A DNA stretch of 22,111 bases. Origin: a virus. The DNA is taken from the IMG/VR virus record IMGVR_UViG_3300049827_000226, positions 1 through 22,111 of that record. One strand, written 5' to 3'. Shown in pieces: positions 6,343-14,905 of this stretch (position 1 is the stretch's first letter; each line of letters opens with the position of its first letter). The position numbers and the translations under genes are program-made. The notes beneath the pieces were generated by a model that was not told the origin of the DNA, did not search any database, and saw nothing but the letters and a program-made list of their open reading frames with translations.

Positions 6343-8613
6343 ATGAGTTCTACGGAATATGCGAGTTTGAGCGTTGGTGTAAGACCAAAACAAAACATTC
6401 CAGAAAATCTGAAAGATGAAGAGTGGGCAAAGCGAAATGTCGATTGGTGCGTTTCAATGAGTCCAATTTTCGTAAATCCTCCGGAAGCTGATTTATATGA
6501 TAGATATAATGGTGTGCGTAGCGAAGAAGCTTTTAATCATATTACGAATACTTTTGGTATTGAATTCCCTGCCGGTAAGCTAAAACATATTCCTCTCGCA
6601 AGACCTTTACTCAATGTACTTCAGGGTGAAGTAGAAGAAAGACCTCTCAATTTTATAGTTCGCGCTGAAGATACAGACGCTGTAAATCAAAAACTGGAAC
6701 AGATATCCACACAATTGCTGGATACAATGGTTCAATTGATTCGTTCCGGTCAACCTCTCGACGTACAAATAGATCAAATTGAAAAATATTATAAGACTGA
6801 TTTCCAGACAGAACTTGAAATTGGTACTCACCATGCCTTGAATGCTTATATTAATAAGCATCATCTTGAGAGAAAATTCTTTGATTGTTTCAGAGATAAA
6901 ACTATTACCGGTAGAGAATACTATCGTGTAAGAATCAATCGTATCGGTGAAGACCCAATTTTTGAATCAATTCGTCCGGGACATCTTTACTATCCTTGGG
7001 ATAATAAGGAGTGGGTAAAAGAATGTGATTGGTGTGTATATCCAATGCAAATGACTCCGGTACAAATACTGGACTCTTTTGGTGAGAAACTGGAACCTGA
7101 TGATCGCAATCGTTTGGAAGACATGATTGATATGTATTCCCGCGATTCGTATAAACTTCGTGGTGCTGATGAAGCAGACAGGATGTTAAACAACGCAGAT
7201 GATTACAGGGATTACATGTCGCATTTCACGAATAAGATTACTGTTTATTTTACAGAATGGAAGTCAATTCGCAAAGTCTATTTTATTCAGAACCCCAATA
7301 AATACGTGCCCGGAGCAGACTTCGTGAAGTTTATTCAGGAAGATAAACTTGAAGAACTCAACGGTGCAAAGCGTAAGAATCTTCAGGTACGATATGTTCA
7401 GGATTTATGGCAAGGTGTAAGGATTGGTGATACAATTCACGTCGATTTGGGTAAGGTTAAATATCCGGTTCGTAGTCTGAGTGAACCTTCTAAGGTGTAT
7501 CTTACCTTTAACGGACCTACCTATAATGGTCGTGTTAAACCTTATTCATTGGTAAAGCAAACCAATGACTTACAAGACCTTTACGATGTATTACATTATC
7601 ATAAGGAGAATTTGATTGCCATGTCCGGTACGAAAGGTTCGTATATGGATTTATCGCAATTACCTCATTTTGGTGATCCGGAAGCAGAAGGAGATAGTCA
7701 GTTTACGCATAACCTCAAGATGTTCTTATACTATAAGAAGTTGGGTGTTGCATTTATTGATAGAGCAAAAGAAAGTGCTGATAAATCATTTAACCAGTTT
7801 GGTACGTATGATGATACTGTTGGACAAGGATTAAATGTGGTACTTTCAATGATTCAGCATATTGAAGAAATAGCAGGTCGTTTGATTGGTGTTAATAGGC
7901 AACGTCTTGGTGCTATTGCAAACCGTGAAGGAAAAGGTACTACGGAACATGCTATTATGCAGTCGAATCTTGTGACAGAAGCAATCTTTAATGAACATGA
8001 TGAATTTGTACGTCATGCTTTGGAAGATATTTTGAATGCTTGTAGAATAACATGGAAGAATGGTTATACTGGTATATATACATCAGATCAGTATACTCAG
8101 AATATATTCACGCTTGATCCATCATTTGCATTATCAGATTTTGGTATCTATATTACCAACAGATTTAGTGATGCAAGAAGTATCGGTGAGATAAAAGAAT
8201 TTGCGTATCAAATGGTGGGTAAGAGTTTACTTGAATTTGAAGATATATTACCTTTGTTCCGTAAATCAAATCTTAAAGATGTTGAAAAGACAATCAGTAA
8301 GAATCTTGAGACACGTAAGAAAGCAATTAATGAGCAGCAACAACAAGCTGCTGCTTTGGAAATGCAAATGCGAAATGCGCGTGAGCAAAGTGAAATTCAG
8401 AAGATTCAGGCTGAAATTCAGAAGATTCTTTCTGATATACAGTTAAATCAAAAGATGGCAGAAATAGAAGAAAGTACGCTTAGTTTAAAAGAGAAAGAGT
8501 TGACACAAGATCAGCAGAATGAAAGTGAACATCTCGCATTAGAGGCTAAACAGCTTGATGTTGCGTCTGCACAAAAAGTAAGTAGTTCAACAGAAGTTAA
8601 AAACAAAAAGTAA
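6343..8613 (+). CDS. Portal protein
   Basis: This 756-residue protein starts one base after TerL, the standard place for a portal, and its length fits the large portals of crAss-like phages. The N-terminal half includes an arginine-rich LARPLLNVLQGEVEERPL region and the sequence NKEWVKECDWCVYPMQM, consistent with clip and wing parts. Residues ~470-560 include long helices (NVVLSMIQHIEEIAGRLIG) typical of the portal stem and wing. The C-terminal ~90 residues form a Gln/Glu-rich coiled coil with EIQKIQAEIQKILSDIQ, which would give the barrel or crown inside the head. A portal forms a twelve-subunit ring through which DNA enters and leaves. The call rests mainly on order, size and this layout. 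Confidence 0.88.
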   Translation: MSSTEYASLSVGVRPKQNIPENLKDEEWAKRNVDWCVSMSPIFVNPPEADLYDRYNGVRSEEAFNHITNTFGIEFPAGKLKHIPLARPLLNVLQGEVEERPLNFIVRAEDTDAVNQKLEQISTQLLDTMVQLIRSGQPLDVQIDQIEKYYKTDFQTELEIGTHHALNAYINKHHLERKFFDCFRDKTITGREYYRVRINRIGEDPIFESIRPGHLYYPWDNKEWVKECDWCVYPMQMTPVQILDSFGEKLEPDDRNRLEDMIDMYSRDSYKLRGADEADRMLNNADDYRDYMSHFTNKITVYFTEWKSIRKVYFIQNPNKYVPGADFVKFIQEDKLEELNGAKRKNLQVRYVQDLWQGVRIGDTIHVDLGKVKYPVRSLSEPSKVYLTFNGPTYNGRVKPYSLVKQTNDLQDLYDVLHYHKENLIAMSGTKGSYMDLSQLPHFGDPEAEGDSQFTHNLKMFLYYKKLGVAFIDRAKESADKSFNQFGTYDDTVGQGLNVVLSMIQHIEEIAGRLIGVNRQRLGAIANREGKGTTEHAIMQSNLVTEAIFNEHDEFVRHALEDILNACRITWKNGYTGIYTSDQYTQNIFTLDPSFALSDFGIYITNRFSDARSIGEIKEFAYQMVGKSLLEFEDILPLFRKSNLKDVEKTISKNLETRKKAINEQQQQAAALEMQMRNAREQSEIQKIQAEIQKILSDIQLNQKMAEIEESTLSLKEKELTQDQQNESEHLALEAKQLDVASAQKVSSSTEVKNKK
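8391..8427 (+). repeat. 16-base direct repeat in portal coiled coil
   Basis: TGAAATTCAGAAGATT occurs at 8391-8406 and again at 8412-8427, offset by 21 bases or exactly seven codons. It encodes the repeated EIQKI of the portal C-terminal helix, so each copy is one heptad of the coiled coil. It looks like a local duplication that lengthens or keeps the helix in register. Confidence 0.7.
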
Positions 8614-8615
8614 TC

Positions 8616-9671
8616 ATGATTAACGAAGCACAAGTAGCAGATGGAGTAAATGATGTAATGGAGAATGAAGAAGAACTTCTCCAATACTTAAATGCTGATG
8701 GTAAAAAACCAACAGATAAACCTGCTGATGATCCCGGAACAAATGATCCCGCCGATATTGCCGGTGCAGCCGGTGTAGATAAAGGTGCAGGTGAAGGTGA
8801 AGATGATGAAGAAAAAGAGAAGCTCACAGAATATAACAATACTATTGAGTATTTGAATGAGCGTTATAATCTTAATCTCAATGTATCTACTCTTCCTGAA
8901 AATTTAACTCAGGAACAAGAAGCTGAACTTATTGGTGAGTTATATGGAAAAGTATTACAAGATAGTAATCTTAAACTTGCTGAATATCAACAGATTGACA
9001 ATATTTTAAAAGATAAAGAGGTTGCTGATTTCATCGCTGCAAAACGTGATGGGAAAACAATGAAGGACTTCGTTACGCTGTACGCAGGAAGTGCCGTTGG
9101 AAAAACTGATGAAGAAGTTGTCAAAGACAGTCTTCGTAAGCAGTTCCCAACAATGTCTGATACAGATATACAGGAAAGCATTGATGCTCTCAAAGATCGT
9201 AACAAGCTTGCTGGAATGGCAAGTACAGCACGTGAAAGGGCAATCACAGAAGAACAAGAGAAGAAAAGAAGCGAAGAAGAAAGTCAGAAGCAGCAAGCAA
9301 TACTCGATGAGCAGAAGCGTGCTGAAGATGTTCGTGTCTATGCTGAGTACGTTGGGAAACTCAATACGGTATATGGTGTACCGGTTGATGAAACAATGAA
9401 AAAGCAACTCATTCTGGCTGCAACACAAACCGATGAAAAAGGTTACACATTTTTAGACAAAGCGTTACAAAGTGACGAGGGTGTGTTACTGGCTACAATG
9501 GGATTGTTGCATCTGGAAAAATTGATACGTGCATCCGGTACGACAAACAAGAATCGAGTTCGAAATGACTTAATGAGTTTACTTACGAGTGACCCGAAAG
9601 AATTACAAAGTAGTTCAGCCGTTGAACAAAATGATGGAAACTTCAATGTCAACCTTGCGAATCGTTTTTAA
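8616..9671 (+). CDS. Acidic coiled-coil protein, candidate head scaffold
   Basis: This 351-residue protein lies between portal and capsid genes, the usual place of a scaffolding protein or a scaffold/protease. The N-terminal region (about 28-70) is disordered, rich in Asp, Gly, Pro and Ala (PADDPGTNDPADIAGAAG). A mostly helical body follows, with a highly charged coiled coil around residues 205-245 (EEQEKKRSEEESQKQQ). The end (NVNLANRF) may be a capsid-docking tail. It has no Ser-His-Asp protease pattern that I can find. A scaffold would fill and shape the procapsid and then leave. The call is inferred from position and composition; an internal core protein is the main alternative. Confidence 0.72.
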   Translation: MINEAQVADGVNDVMENEEELLQYLNADGKKPTDKPADDPGTNDPADIAGAAGVDKGAGEGEDDEEKEKLTEYNNTIEYLNERYNLNLNVSTLPENLTQEQEAELIGELYGKVLQDSNLKLAEYQQIDNILKDKEVADFIAAKRDGKTMKDFVTLYAGSAVGKTDEEVVKDSLRKQFPTMSDTDIQESIDALKDRNKLAGMASTARERAITEEQEKKRSEEESQKQQAILDEQKRAEDVRVYAEYVGKLNTVYGVPVDETMKKQLILAATQTDEKGYTFLDKALQSDEGVLLATMGLLHLEKLIRASGTTNKNRVRNDLMSLLTSDPKELQSSSAVEQNDGNFNVNLANRF

Positions 9672-9692
9672 CATTTAAAACTTAATCTTAAA

Positions 9693-11156
9693 ATGAGAAT
9701 CGTAAGCCGAATAAATCCCAATGTCTTGAATAGCAAGGCAATGGCGACAATGAAAGACCTGTCAAAGGTTTTCAACGAAGCGCCTAATATGGCAGCTAAA
9801 ACAATCCGCCTGTATCCGTGGAACTCAATTTCCATGTTTACTGAGGGTCTGGGTGAGATATACAATATCTCTGCAAAGTCAGACAACTTCGTAGGAATCA
9901 ATAAGAATTCCTACAAATGGAAAATTCGTGGACATCAAGTTCCGAAAATCAAATTCGCTGTTCGTGCAACAGGTGGCGCAATTAGTGCCGGATCAACTAT
10001 TGGTGCAAATGGACAATCTTTTGTTGTAGCATTTGAAACTTCATTCTACAATCCGAATGACATCATCAAGTTGGAGAATCACCAATTACTTTTCGTATTG
10101 AGTGAGCCTAACTTCATCAGTGAAGGTGTATTCGAACAGAGTGTGAAATTGAATACCAACAATCCTGCCGAAACTGTAAGCACTACGCTGTTAGTAGCTG
10201 GTAAGGAAAGTGGTTTGAACGGTAATGCTTATCCGGAATTGTCCGACAAAGGATATATCGCAAGTGCGATGGCTGCTGAAGAGCACATTAACTATCTTAC
10301 CAAGGTAAGGTATGATTACTCTTGGTCTGCTGATGCCGCAGCTACAAAGTATCTGATTGAAGATACCGTGCAAATGAATGGAAAATCTGTAACTCAGAAC
10401 CTGATTACAGACAAACTGTTCCTCGATGCAATGGAAATGTATCACTTCAACAAAGAAATGGAGTTGATCTACGGACGTAGCACTGTTGATGCTCGTGGTA
10501 AATGTTTCTTGCAGGATGCAAAAGGACAAGACATTGTAAAAGGTGACGGTCTGATTGCTCAATTGCATGAATCAAGCAAGCAAACCTATACCACTATGTC
10601 GATTGACCTCATCGAGGACGTTCTTACCGACATATCACTTCGTATGCCAAAGAGAACGGGTAACACCATTCTTATGACAACTGGTGCTCAGGGTTACAAA
10701 GAATTCGGTAGAATCATGCGTGCTGAACACAAAGGTTCTTGGGAAAGTGCTGCTGACCAGTATGTACGTACCATCAATGGCAAGGTTCAGTTGGGTGCAA
10801 ACTACAATTCTTATACCTTCCAAGGTAATACCATCATCGTAAACGTGAACAACGTATTCGATCACCCTGCAAACATTTCCGGTAAGGATAGTGAAGGAAG
10901 GGGTCTTGAATCATCTAAATTACTCTTCATCGACGCTTCCAGCTATGATGGAGTTCGTAACCTTCAGATGATTGCGAAAGACGGTCGCTCATTCGTAACC
11001 GGTGATCTCGACGGTGTAGGTGGACAGGATGGTAAAACTTCAGGTAAGGTTGCTACCTCACTTGATGGTTCATCTAAAATCATCATCGGAACAATGGGTT
11101 TAATTCTCCACAACCCATATTCATCTTACATGCTGGAGAAGAAAATAGTTGCATAA
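9693..11156 (+). CDS. Major capsid protein (HK97-fold expected)
   Basis: This 487-residue protein follows the scaffold candidate and has the size of crAss-like major capsid proteins. It is rich in beta-prone and glycine-containing segments. Features consistent with an HK97-type shell protein are an N-terminal arm (about 1-45), a loop region rich in Gly/Ser/Asn (ATGGAISAGSTIGANGQ, ~90-106), and a central helix (TKLFLDAMEMYHFNKEME-like, ~245-260). There is also a TGAQGYKEFGRIMRAE segment of the type seen in phage capsid proteins, and a C-terminal NPYSSYMLEK. The start follows an A-rich leader with no Shine-Dalgarno sequence, as expected for a highly expressed Bacteroidota gene. No Lys-Asn crosslink pair can be assigned by eye. 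Confidence 0.88.
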   Translation: MRIVSRINPNVLNSKAMATMKDLSKVFNEAPNMAAKTIRLYPWNSISMFTEGLGEIYNISAKSDNFVGINKNSYKWKIRGHQVPKIKFAVRATGGAISAGSTIGANGQSFVVAFETSFYNPNDIIKLENHQLLFVLSEPNFISEGVFEQSVKLNTNNPAETVSTTLLVAGKESGLNGNAYPELSDKGYIASAMAAEEHINYLTKVRYDYSWSADAAATKYLIEDTVQMNGKSVTQNLITDKLFLDAMEMYHFNKEMELIYGRSTVDARGKCFLQDAKGQDIVKGDGLIAQLHESSKQTYTTMSIDLIEDVLTDISLRMPKRTGNTILMTTGAQGYKEFGRIMRAEHKGSWESAADQYVRTINGKVQLGANYNSYTFQGNTIIVNVNNVFDHPANISGKDSEGRGLESSKLLFIDASSYDGVRNLQMIAKDGRSFVTGDLDGVGGQDGKTSGKVATSLDGSSKIIIGTMGLILHNPYSSYMLEKKIVA

Positions 11157-11160
11157 TAAA

Positions 11161-11955
11161 ATGCTTACAAAAAGAAGAGTAGAAGAGATTCAAAGCGTCG
11201 AGAAGCTCGGAAAAATTGTTTTCCGGGCACTCGACCCTAAGAAGCAACAGCCTGTAACAGTGCGTCCATTGGAAGATGCGACCGGAAAGCTTTATACAGG
11301 ACAAGGTAAATTCGGATATTACGAATTACTAAGTGCTGAAGAAAAGCTGAATGGATTCGTATTTGACCATAAAACGAAGTATGTTATTGAGAATGGTAAA
11401 GTTCTGAACATTGATACTGATCCGCTTCATGCGGCTCTCTGGAAATGGATTCAGGTACACCCTTATGTTGGAATGAGTAAAGAGGAATGCCTTAGCAATA
11501 AAGATGCTGTTTTCTATGTTGATAACCCTGTAAAAACTGCCGAATCTTATGTTTCGAGAGACAAAAAGGTTACCAAATTGAAGACCACTATTTACAACGC
11601 TACGTTGGAACAGAAGATTACCATTGCAAAAGCGCTTGGTCTTACCGGAGCAGATGGTCTTTCACCCACTCAACTTGAAGAGTGGTTGATTATCAAAACA
11701 ATGGAGATACCGGATGCTGTTGAAGAATTAATGTCACCTTCAAACAGTAGTTATGCGATTGCTATGGGAATTGCAAAAGAATTAGTAAATTATGGCATTA
11801 TTAAAATTTTCGGTGGTGTTTACAAGTATGGTGGTAACGAAGGAATAAGGCTTGGTATTAGTGAAGGAGAAGTTGCCCAATGGATTGCAAATACTGAAAA
11901 CGAACCTACCGTTATTGTAATGATGTCAGAATTGAATGAGAAAAAAGGTCTCTAA
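11161..11955 (+). CDS. Unassigned virion or head-completion protein
   Basis: This 264-residue protein starts four bases after the capsid stop. I chose ATG 11161 (MLTKRRVEEIQSVEKLG); an in-frame TTG at 11149 inside the capsid gene is unlikely. The first ~140 residues are mixed alpha/beta, including GKLYTGQGKFGYYELLSAEE and VFYVDNP. The middle is helical with the segment ALGLTGADGLSPTQLEEWLI (~159-178), which reads like a small helix-hairpin or SAP-like fold. The C-terminal part (GGVYKYGGNEGIRLGISEGE) has alternating strands and a short helix. No enzyme motif is visible. Position suggests an accessory head or early neck protein. Confidence 0.75.
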   Translation: MLTKRRVEEIQSVEKLGKIVFRALDPKKQQPVTVRPLEDATGKLYTGQGKFGYYELLSAEEKLNGFVFDHKTKYVIENGKVLNIDTDPLHAALWKWIQVHPYVGMSKEECLSNKDAVFYVDNPVKTAESYVSRDKKVTKLKTTIYNATLEQKITIAKALGLTGADGLSPTQLEEWLIIKTMEIPDAVEELMSPSNSSYAIAMGIAKELVNYGIIKIFGGVYKYGGNEGIRLGISEGEVAQWIANTENEPTVIVMMSELNEKKGL

Positions 11956-11960
11956 TCGGT

Positions 11961-12638
11961 ATGGAAAAAGCTTTAGATGCATATAAGGCGCTGCTAAGAG
12001 AACTGGATAAGTTCGAGTCTCCTTCCTTTACGGTGGGAGACTTTAACTATTTCTTTAATTCCGCGATTGAGGAATACATATCAAATAACTATTCGGAGTT
12101 TGATGTAACCCAAAAATCACTGGATGACATATCTGAAATTGTAAATATTGGTGAAGCAATTAGCTTTACTGCTGGTGTAGCCCCTCTTCCGGAAAAGTAT
12201 CGACATATACTCTACTTGGAAGTAACGCTGAAATTCATAAACGCTGTTGATGAGTATGCCATCGACGATACAATTGTTGTGACCAATCCTAAGAGGATGC
12301 GGACTAACCGAAAGGGTTTCTCCCTCAAGAATGCATATCAGGAACCATCATATAGCGAAGTGAAATTTCAGATTGCGAAAGGAAATCTTATTATTTTATG
12401 TGGCAGCGATACAGAGGTCATAAGTGGGAAAATTGACTACATTGAAAACCCGGAGACTGTTTATTTGAATCCAAACAAGGCATCAAATTACAATGAGCCT
12501 GCAAATAATACTCCGTTACAGTTCCCTGCTAATGTTGTACTCGAAATCGTTAAACACTGTCGTAAGATGTTTCTGGAGAACATTGAATCACAGAGGTATC
12601 AAACCTCTTTACAAGAACAAGCTCTTAGACAAGAGTAA
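11961..12638 (+). CDS. Candidate head-tail connector (ring/adaptor) protein
   Basis: This 225-residue protein fits the general plan of phage adaptor proteins that sit under the portal. An N-terminal helical half includes FTVGDFNYFFNSAIEEYIS (24-42). A beta-rich middle follows (FQIAKGNLIILCGSD, GKIDYIENPETVYL). It ends with a long C-terminal helix (NVVLEIVKHCRKMFLENIES), as adaptor proteins do when they insert between subunits. I recall crAss-like connector proteins with a similar opening and the 'GKIDYI..P..V.L' segment. It begins five bases after the previous stop. Assignment as a ring protein is inferred from layout and location. Confidence 0.62.
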   Translation: MEKALDAYKALLRELDKFESPSFTVGDFNYFFNSAIEEYISNNYSEFDVTQKSLDDISEIVNIGEAISFTAGVAPLPEKYRHILYLEVTLKFINAVDEYAIDDTIVVTNPKRMRTNRKGFSLKNAYQEPSYSEVKFQIAKGNLIILCGSDTEVISGKIDYIENPETVYLNPNKASNYNEPANNTPLQFPANVVLEIVKHCRKMFLENIESQRYQTSLQEQALRQE

Positions 12639-12657
12639 ACTCTAAAATCTTACAAAA

Positions 12658-13557
12658 ATGGGAAACTTTAAAATTCCGTTGTTTCAGTATATCATAAACA
12701 ACGATTCACAAGCCACGCTGAAAGCTGATAAAGCTGGCACAATCAGCAACTATGCTGCCGGTACTGATCTATCACCAGCAAATGCTGCTCACTTATTTGC
12801 CGTTGAAGGTGAACTTGGTTGGGTAGGTGCTGACAAACTTACACTTCTCGCTGCTTCTACCCGTATTAGGAAGCAAGTATGGGCTGCTGCCGTAAAAGGT
12901 ATCAAAGCTTACACGGTTTCTTCAACATCTGCTGCCGCAGGAGATGGTTTCAGAATCGTTTACGATTCATTTGACAAATCACCTACTGCATATCAGAATA
13001 TACCACTGGAAAAAAGGTATCAAATTTCTGCTGCTAAATCATCTATTGCAACAGTTGTAGCAAATATGGTAGCTGTTATAAACGCTGATGCAAATGCTCC
13101 GGTAATTGCATATGCTGGTTTTAATAACGCATCTCCTATACAGGACGATAGTGCAAAGATTGTACTTGTTGCAAAAGATGAGCGTGTAACCTTTGATCTC
13201 TATTCTTCTAAAATTGCATTTACCGCAGTTGCTGCTGGAGCAACCGTATATCACACGGTTGAAGATACCAGTGTAACTACTGTTGCAAGTTCAAACTCGG
13301 TCAACGATTATGAGAACCTGAAGAATAAGCAGTGGGTTACCGATGTTGATTTCGATAGGAATGCCGAATACTTCCCAGAGAAAGGGGCTAAGTATAATAG
13401 CTATTACTTCGAAGTAAACTGGACACAAGATACTGGTGGAGACAGCGTACCGGGTCAAGTTGCCGTTTCAGGAAAGAGCCAATTCATGTTTTACGTGAAG
13501 CAGGGTCTTGCCCTTGATACTGCAATGGATGCCATGACCACTGATATGAACGTCTAA
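12658..13557 (+). CDS. Unassigned Ala/Val-rich structural protein
   Basis: This 299-residue protein is rich in Ala, Val, Thr and Ser with alternating small and hydrophobic residues, typical of virion beta-proteins made in many copies. It opens with GNFKIPLFQYIINNDSQATL, and the middle contains an Ala-rich helical stretch (KSSIATVVANMVAVINADAN, ~128-147). It ends with FEVNWTQDTGGDSVPGQVAV and a helix (LALDTAMDAMTTDMN). The unusually high Ala content and A-rich leader (TTACAAAAATG) suggest strong expression. It could be a tail-tube-like, auxiliary capsid or head-fibre protein; nothing in the sequence settles which. In a podovirus a tail-tube role would be unexpected. Confidence 0.75.
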   Translation: MGNFKIPLFQYIINNDSQATLKADKAGTISNYAAGTDLSPANAAHLFAVEGELGWVGADKLTLLAASTRIRKQVWAAAVKGIKAYTVSSTSAAAGDGFRIVYDSFDKSPTAYQNIPLEKRYQISAAKSSIATVVANMVAVINADANAPVIAYAGFNNASPIQDDSAKIVLVAKDERVTFDLYSSKIAFTAVAAGATVYHTVEDTSVTTVASSNSVNDYENLKNKQWVTDVDFDRNAEYFPEKGAKYNSYYFEVNWTQDTGGDSVPGQVAVSGKSQFMFYVKQGLALDTAMDAMTTDMNV

Positions 13558-13559
13558 CA

Positions 13560-14222
13560 ATGACTGAATATCAAATAGCATCGGCTATTGAAAATTACGT
13601 GACCTCCCACGAGGGGGTCACGGATTTTCCTGTAACTCTCAATCAAATCAGAGATGAGGTTGATACGTTACGAATTCGCCTATTTGATGAAGTTGATCTT
13701 AATACCCGATACACTGTTTCTCTTGAACCCTATCTGCAAATACTTGAAATTACAGAAGGTGTCACATACGACGAACCAAAAAATCAAACTACTGTTGTGA
13801 TACCTGACATTCATATCCGTCACAATGGTAAACCGGCTATCCGATATTGTGGTAGTTTAAGCGAAGATGCTTTATACAAAAACCCATTTCGTATAATTAC
13901 CGGTAATCAAATAATGCACGCTACTCACGATCAATACATTGGTAATGCACCAATTGCTTATTATGAAGCAGGTGCTGGAAAAATCGTTTTTCTCCAGAGT
14001 CAATTGACACAAGTGAAGATAGCAGCGATCTTTACACAACCCCATAAATGTGTGAAGTTTGGATATGACAGTAAAAAAAGTACCTACCCTGTTCCCGCAG
14101 GATTAGCAGACATGCTTATTGGTAAAACAGCAGAAACGTATATGCGTACAATGTATCGTAAGACGGCTCAACCGAATACACAAGCTGATATACCAATGAT
14201 GAGCAACAATGCGGGATCATAA
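13560..14222 (+). CDS. Candidate ring/adaptor protein of the neck
   Basis: This 220-residue protein starts two bases after the previous stop and lies within the neck cluster. The N-terminus is helical (IASAIENYV, LNQIRDEVDTLRIRLF), followed by a beta-rich body with VVIPDIHIR, a glycine-containing strand region (YYEAGAGKIVFLQ, ~138-150) and a short C-terminal helix (ETYMRTMYRKTA). It ends in a disordered, methionine- and asparagine-rich tail. The helix-then-beta-barrel layout resembles phage connector proteins, and the size matches the other two candidate rings here. It overlaps the next gene by 14 bases. No motif fixes its exact place in the neck. Confidence 0.58.
   Translation: MTEYQIASAIENYVTSHEGVTDFPVTLNQIRDEVDTLRIRLFDEVDLNTRYTVSLEPYLQILEITEGVTYDEPKNQTTVVIPDIHIRHNGKPAIRYCGSLSEDALYKNPFRIITGNQIMHATHDQYIGNAPIAYYEAGAGKIVFLQSQLTQVKIAAIFTQPHKCVKFGYDSKKSTYPVPAGLADMLIGKTAETYMRTMYRKTAQPNTQADIPMMSNNAGS
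13599..13621 (+). other. GC-rich hairpin near start of the neck gene
   Basis: GTGACCTCC (13599-13607) and GGGGGTCAC (13613-13621) can pair over nine base pairs, one of them a T-G wobble, around the five-base loop CACGA. It lies 39 bases inside the coding region that starts at 13560 and is not followed by a T-run, so it does not look like a terminator. It could slow or regulate translation, or be chance. Confidence 0.4.
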
Positions 14223-14550
14223 ATTAAGCGAAATTGTTACGGAGATACACAAGGAACTACCGAAAGGTGTTCCTAAATTTGTTGTATCTGCAATATGTAG
14301 ATATTTTCTGAAACGAATGTTCAGAATAATGGCTCAGGATAAATCACGCATTGCATTGAAGAAATGTGATGTTATGCAGATATATCAGGATTATAATATC
14401 GAATACGAAACAAACAAACTAAAAGACTTAGACGAAACCCGTGAGACTAAAACGACACCTCCTGTATTCAGACGCAATCGTTACCCTAAAAGAGTACACT
14501 ATCCGAGACTTGGTCCAACTGCCATTTATAAGAGCCTCGGTAACCAATGA
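14209..14550 (+). CDS. Unassigned basic protein in the neck cluster
   Basis: This 113-residue protein overlaps the previous gene by 14 bases. The first ~60 residues are helical (KLSEIVTEIHKEL, VVSAICRYFLKRMFRIM), and the end is strongly basic and probably disordered, with RRNRYPKRVHYPRLGP. It may bind DNA or the acidic inside of the portal or neck channel, but that is a guess from charge alone. No cysteine motif, signal peptide or enzyme motif is present. Its stop lies 13 bases before the ATG of the following gene. Confidence 0.68.
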   Translation: MRDHKLSEIVTEIHKELPKGVPKFVVSAICRYFLKRMFRIMAQDKSRIALKKCDVMQIYQDYNIEYETNKLKDLDETRETKTTPPVFRRNRYPKRVHYPRLGPTAIYKSLGNQ

Positions 14551-14563
14551 CGTATTAAAAGGA

Positions 14564-14905
14564 ATGCGCGATCATAATGGTGCGGGTCGTAATTATAACG
14601 CACAAGCTTATACTCTTGCACAAAAGGTGATAAGATTAATGTTTCAGAAGATAATTGCAAAGATATTAGTTGGTGATAGGGTATTTCTAACACCAAAGAA
14701 GGTAATGTATATCGGAATGATTCCGGATAATCCTGCAAGGATTGCGAAGTGGAGGAATAAAAACCGATTAAACTTACACACCAATGGAAGAAGATATGGT
14801 GTTAAAATAACAGGGTTTGCACATAATTGCTATATTCGTATGCCATCCAACAAGCGAATGGATTTGATGAGAAGAATTAAAACCGGTCAAAAATATTTAA
14901 ACTAA
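14564..14905 (+). CDS. Unassigned basic protein in the neck cluster
   Basis: The protein is 113 residues long from ATG 14564. It is basic throughout, with a helix (TLAQKVIRLMFQKIIAKIL) followed by beta-type segments (VFLTPKKVMYIGMIP, YGVKITGFAHNCYIR). The frame stays open upstream to a GTG at 14441, which would add 41 residues and overlap the previous gene by 110 bases. I prefer 14564 because the overlapped stretch has typical codon use in the other frame and less typical use in this one, and because every other gene here starts with ATG. The final base of its stop overlaps the next ATG. Function is unknown; a virion or assembly role is inferred from position. Confidence 0.68.
   Translation: MRDHNGAGRNYNAQAYTLAQKVIRLMFQKIIAKILVGDRVFLTPKKVMYIGMIPDNPARIAKWRNKNRLNLHTNGRRYGVKITGFAHNCYIRMPSNKRMDLMRRIKTGQKYLN

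Noticed and set aside
9091-9399. 102-residue plus-strand frame nested in the scaffold-like gene
   Set aside because: It is the Lys/Ser-rich out-of-frame reading of the charged coiled coil, with no evidence of separate use.
9006-9428. 140-residue open frame on the minus strand
   Set aside because: It lies wholly inside the scaffold-like gene, is rich in Cys, Phe and Leu as expected from antisense of A/G-rich coding, and has no sensible start context.
10191-10568. 125-residue minus-strand open frame
   Set aside because: It is antisense to the capsid gene, with a composition typical of a shadow frame.
13241-13261. Seven-pair inverted repeat CAACCGT...ACGGTTG
   Set aside because: It is inside a coding region far from any gene end and of a length common by chance.
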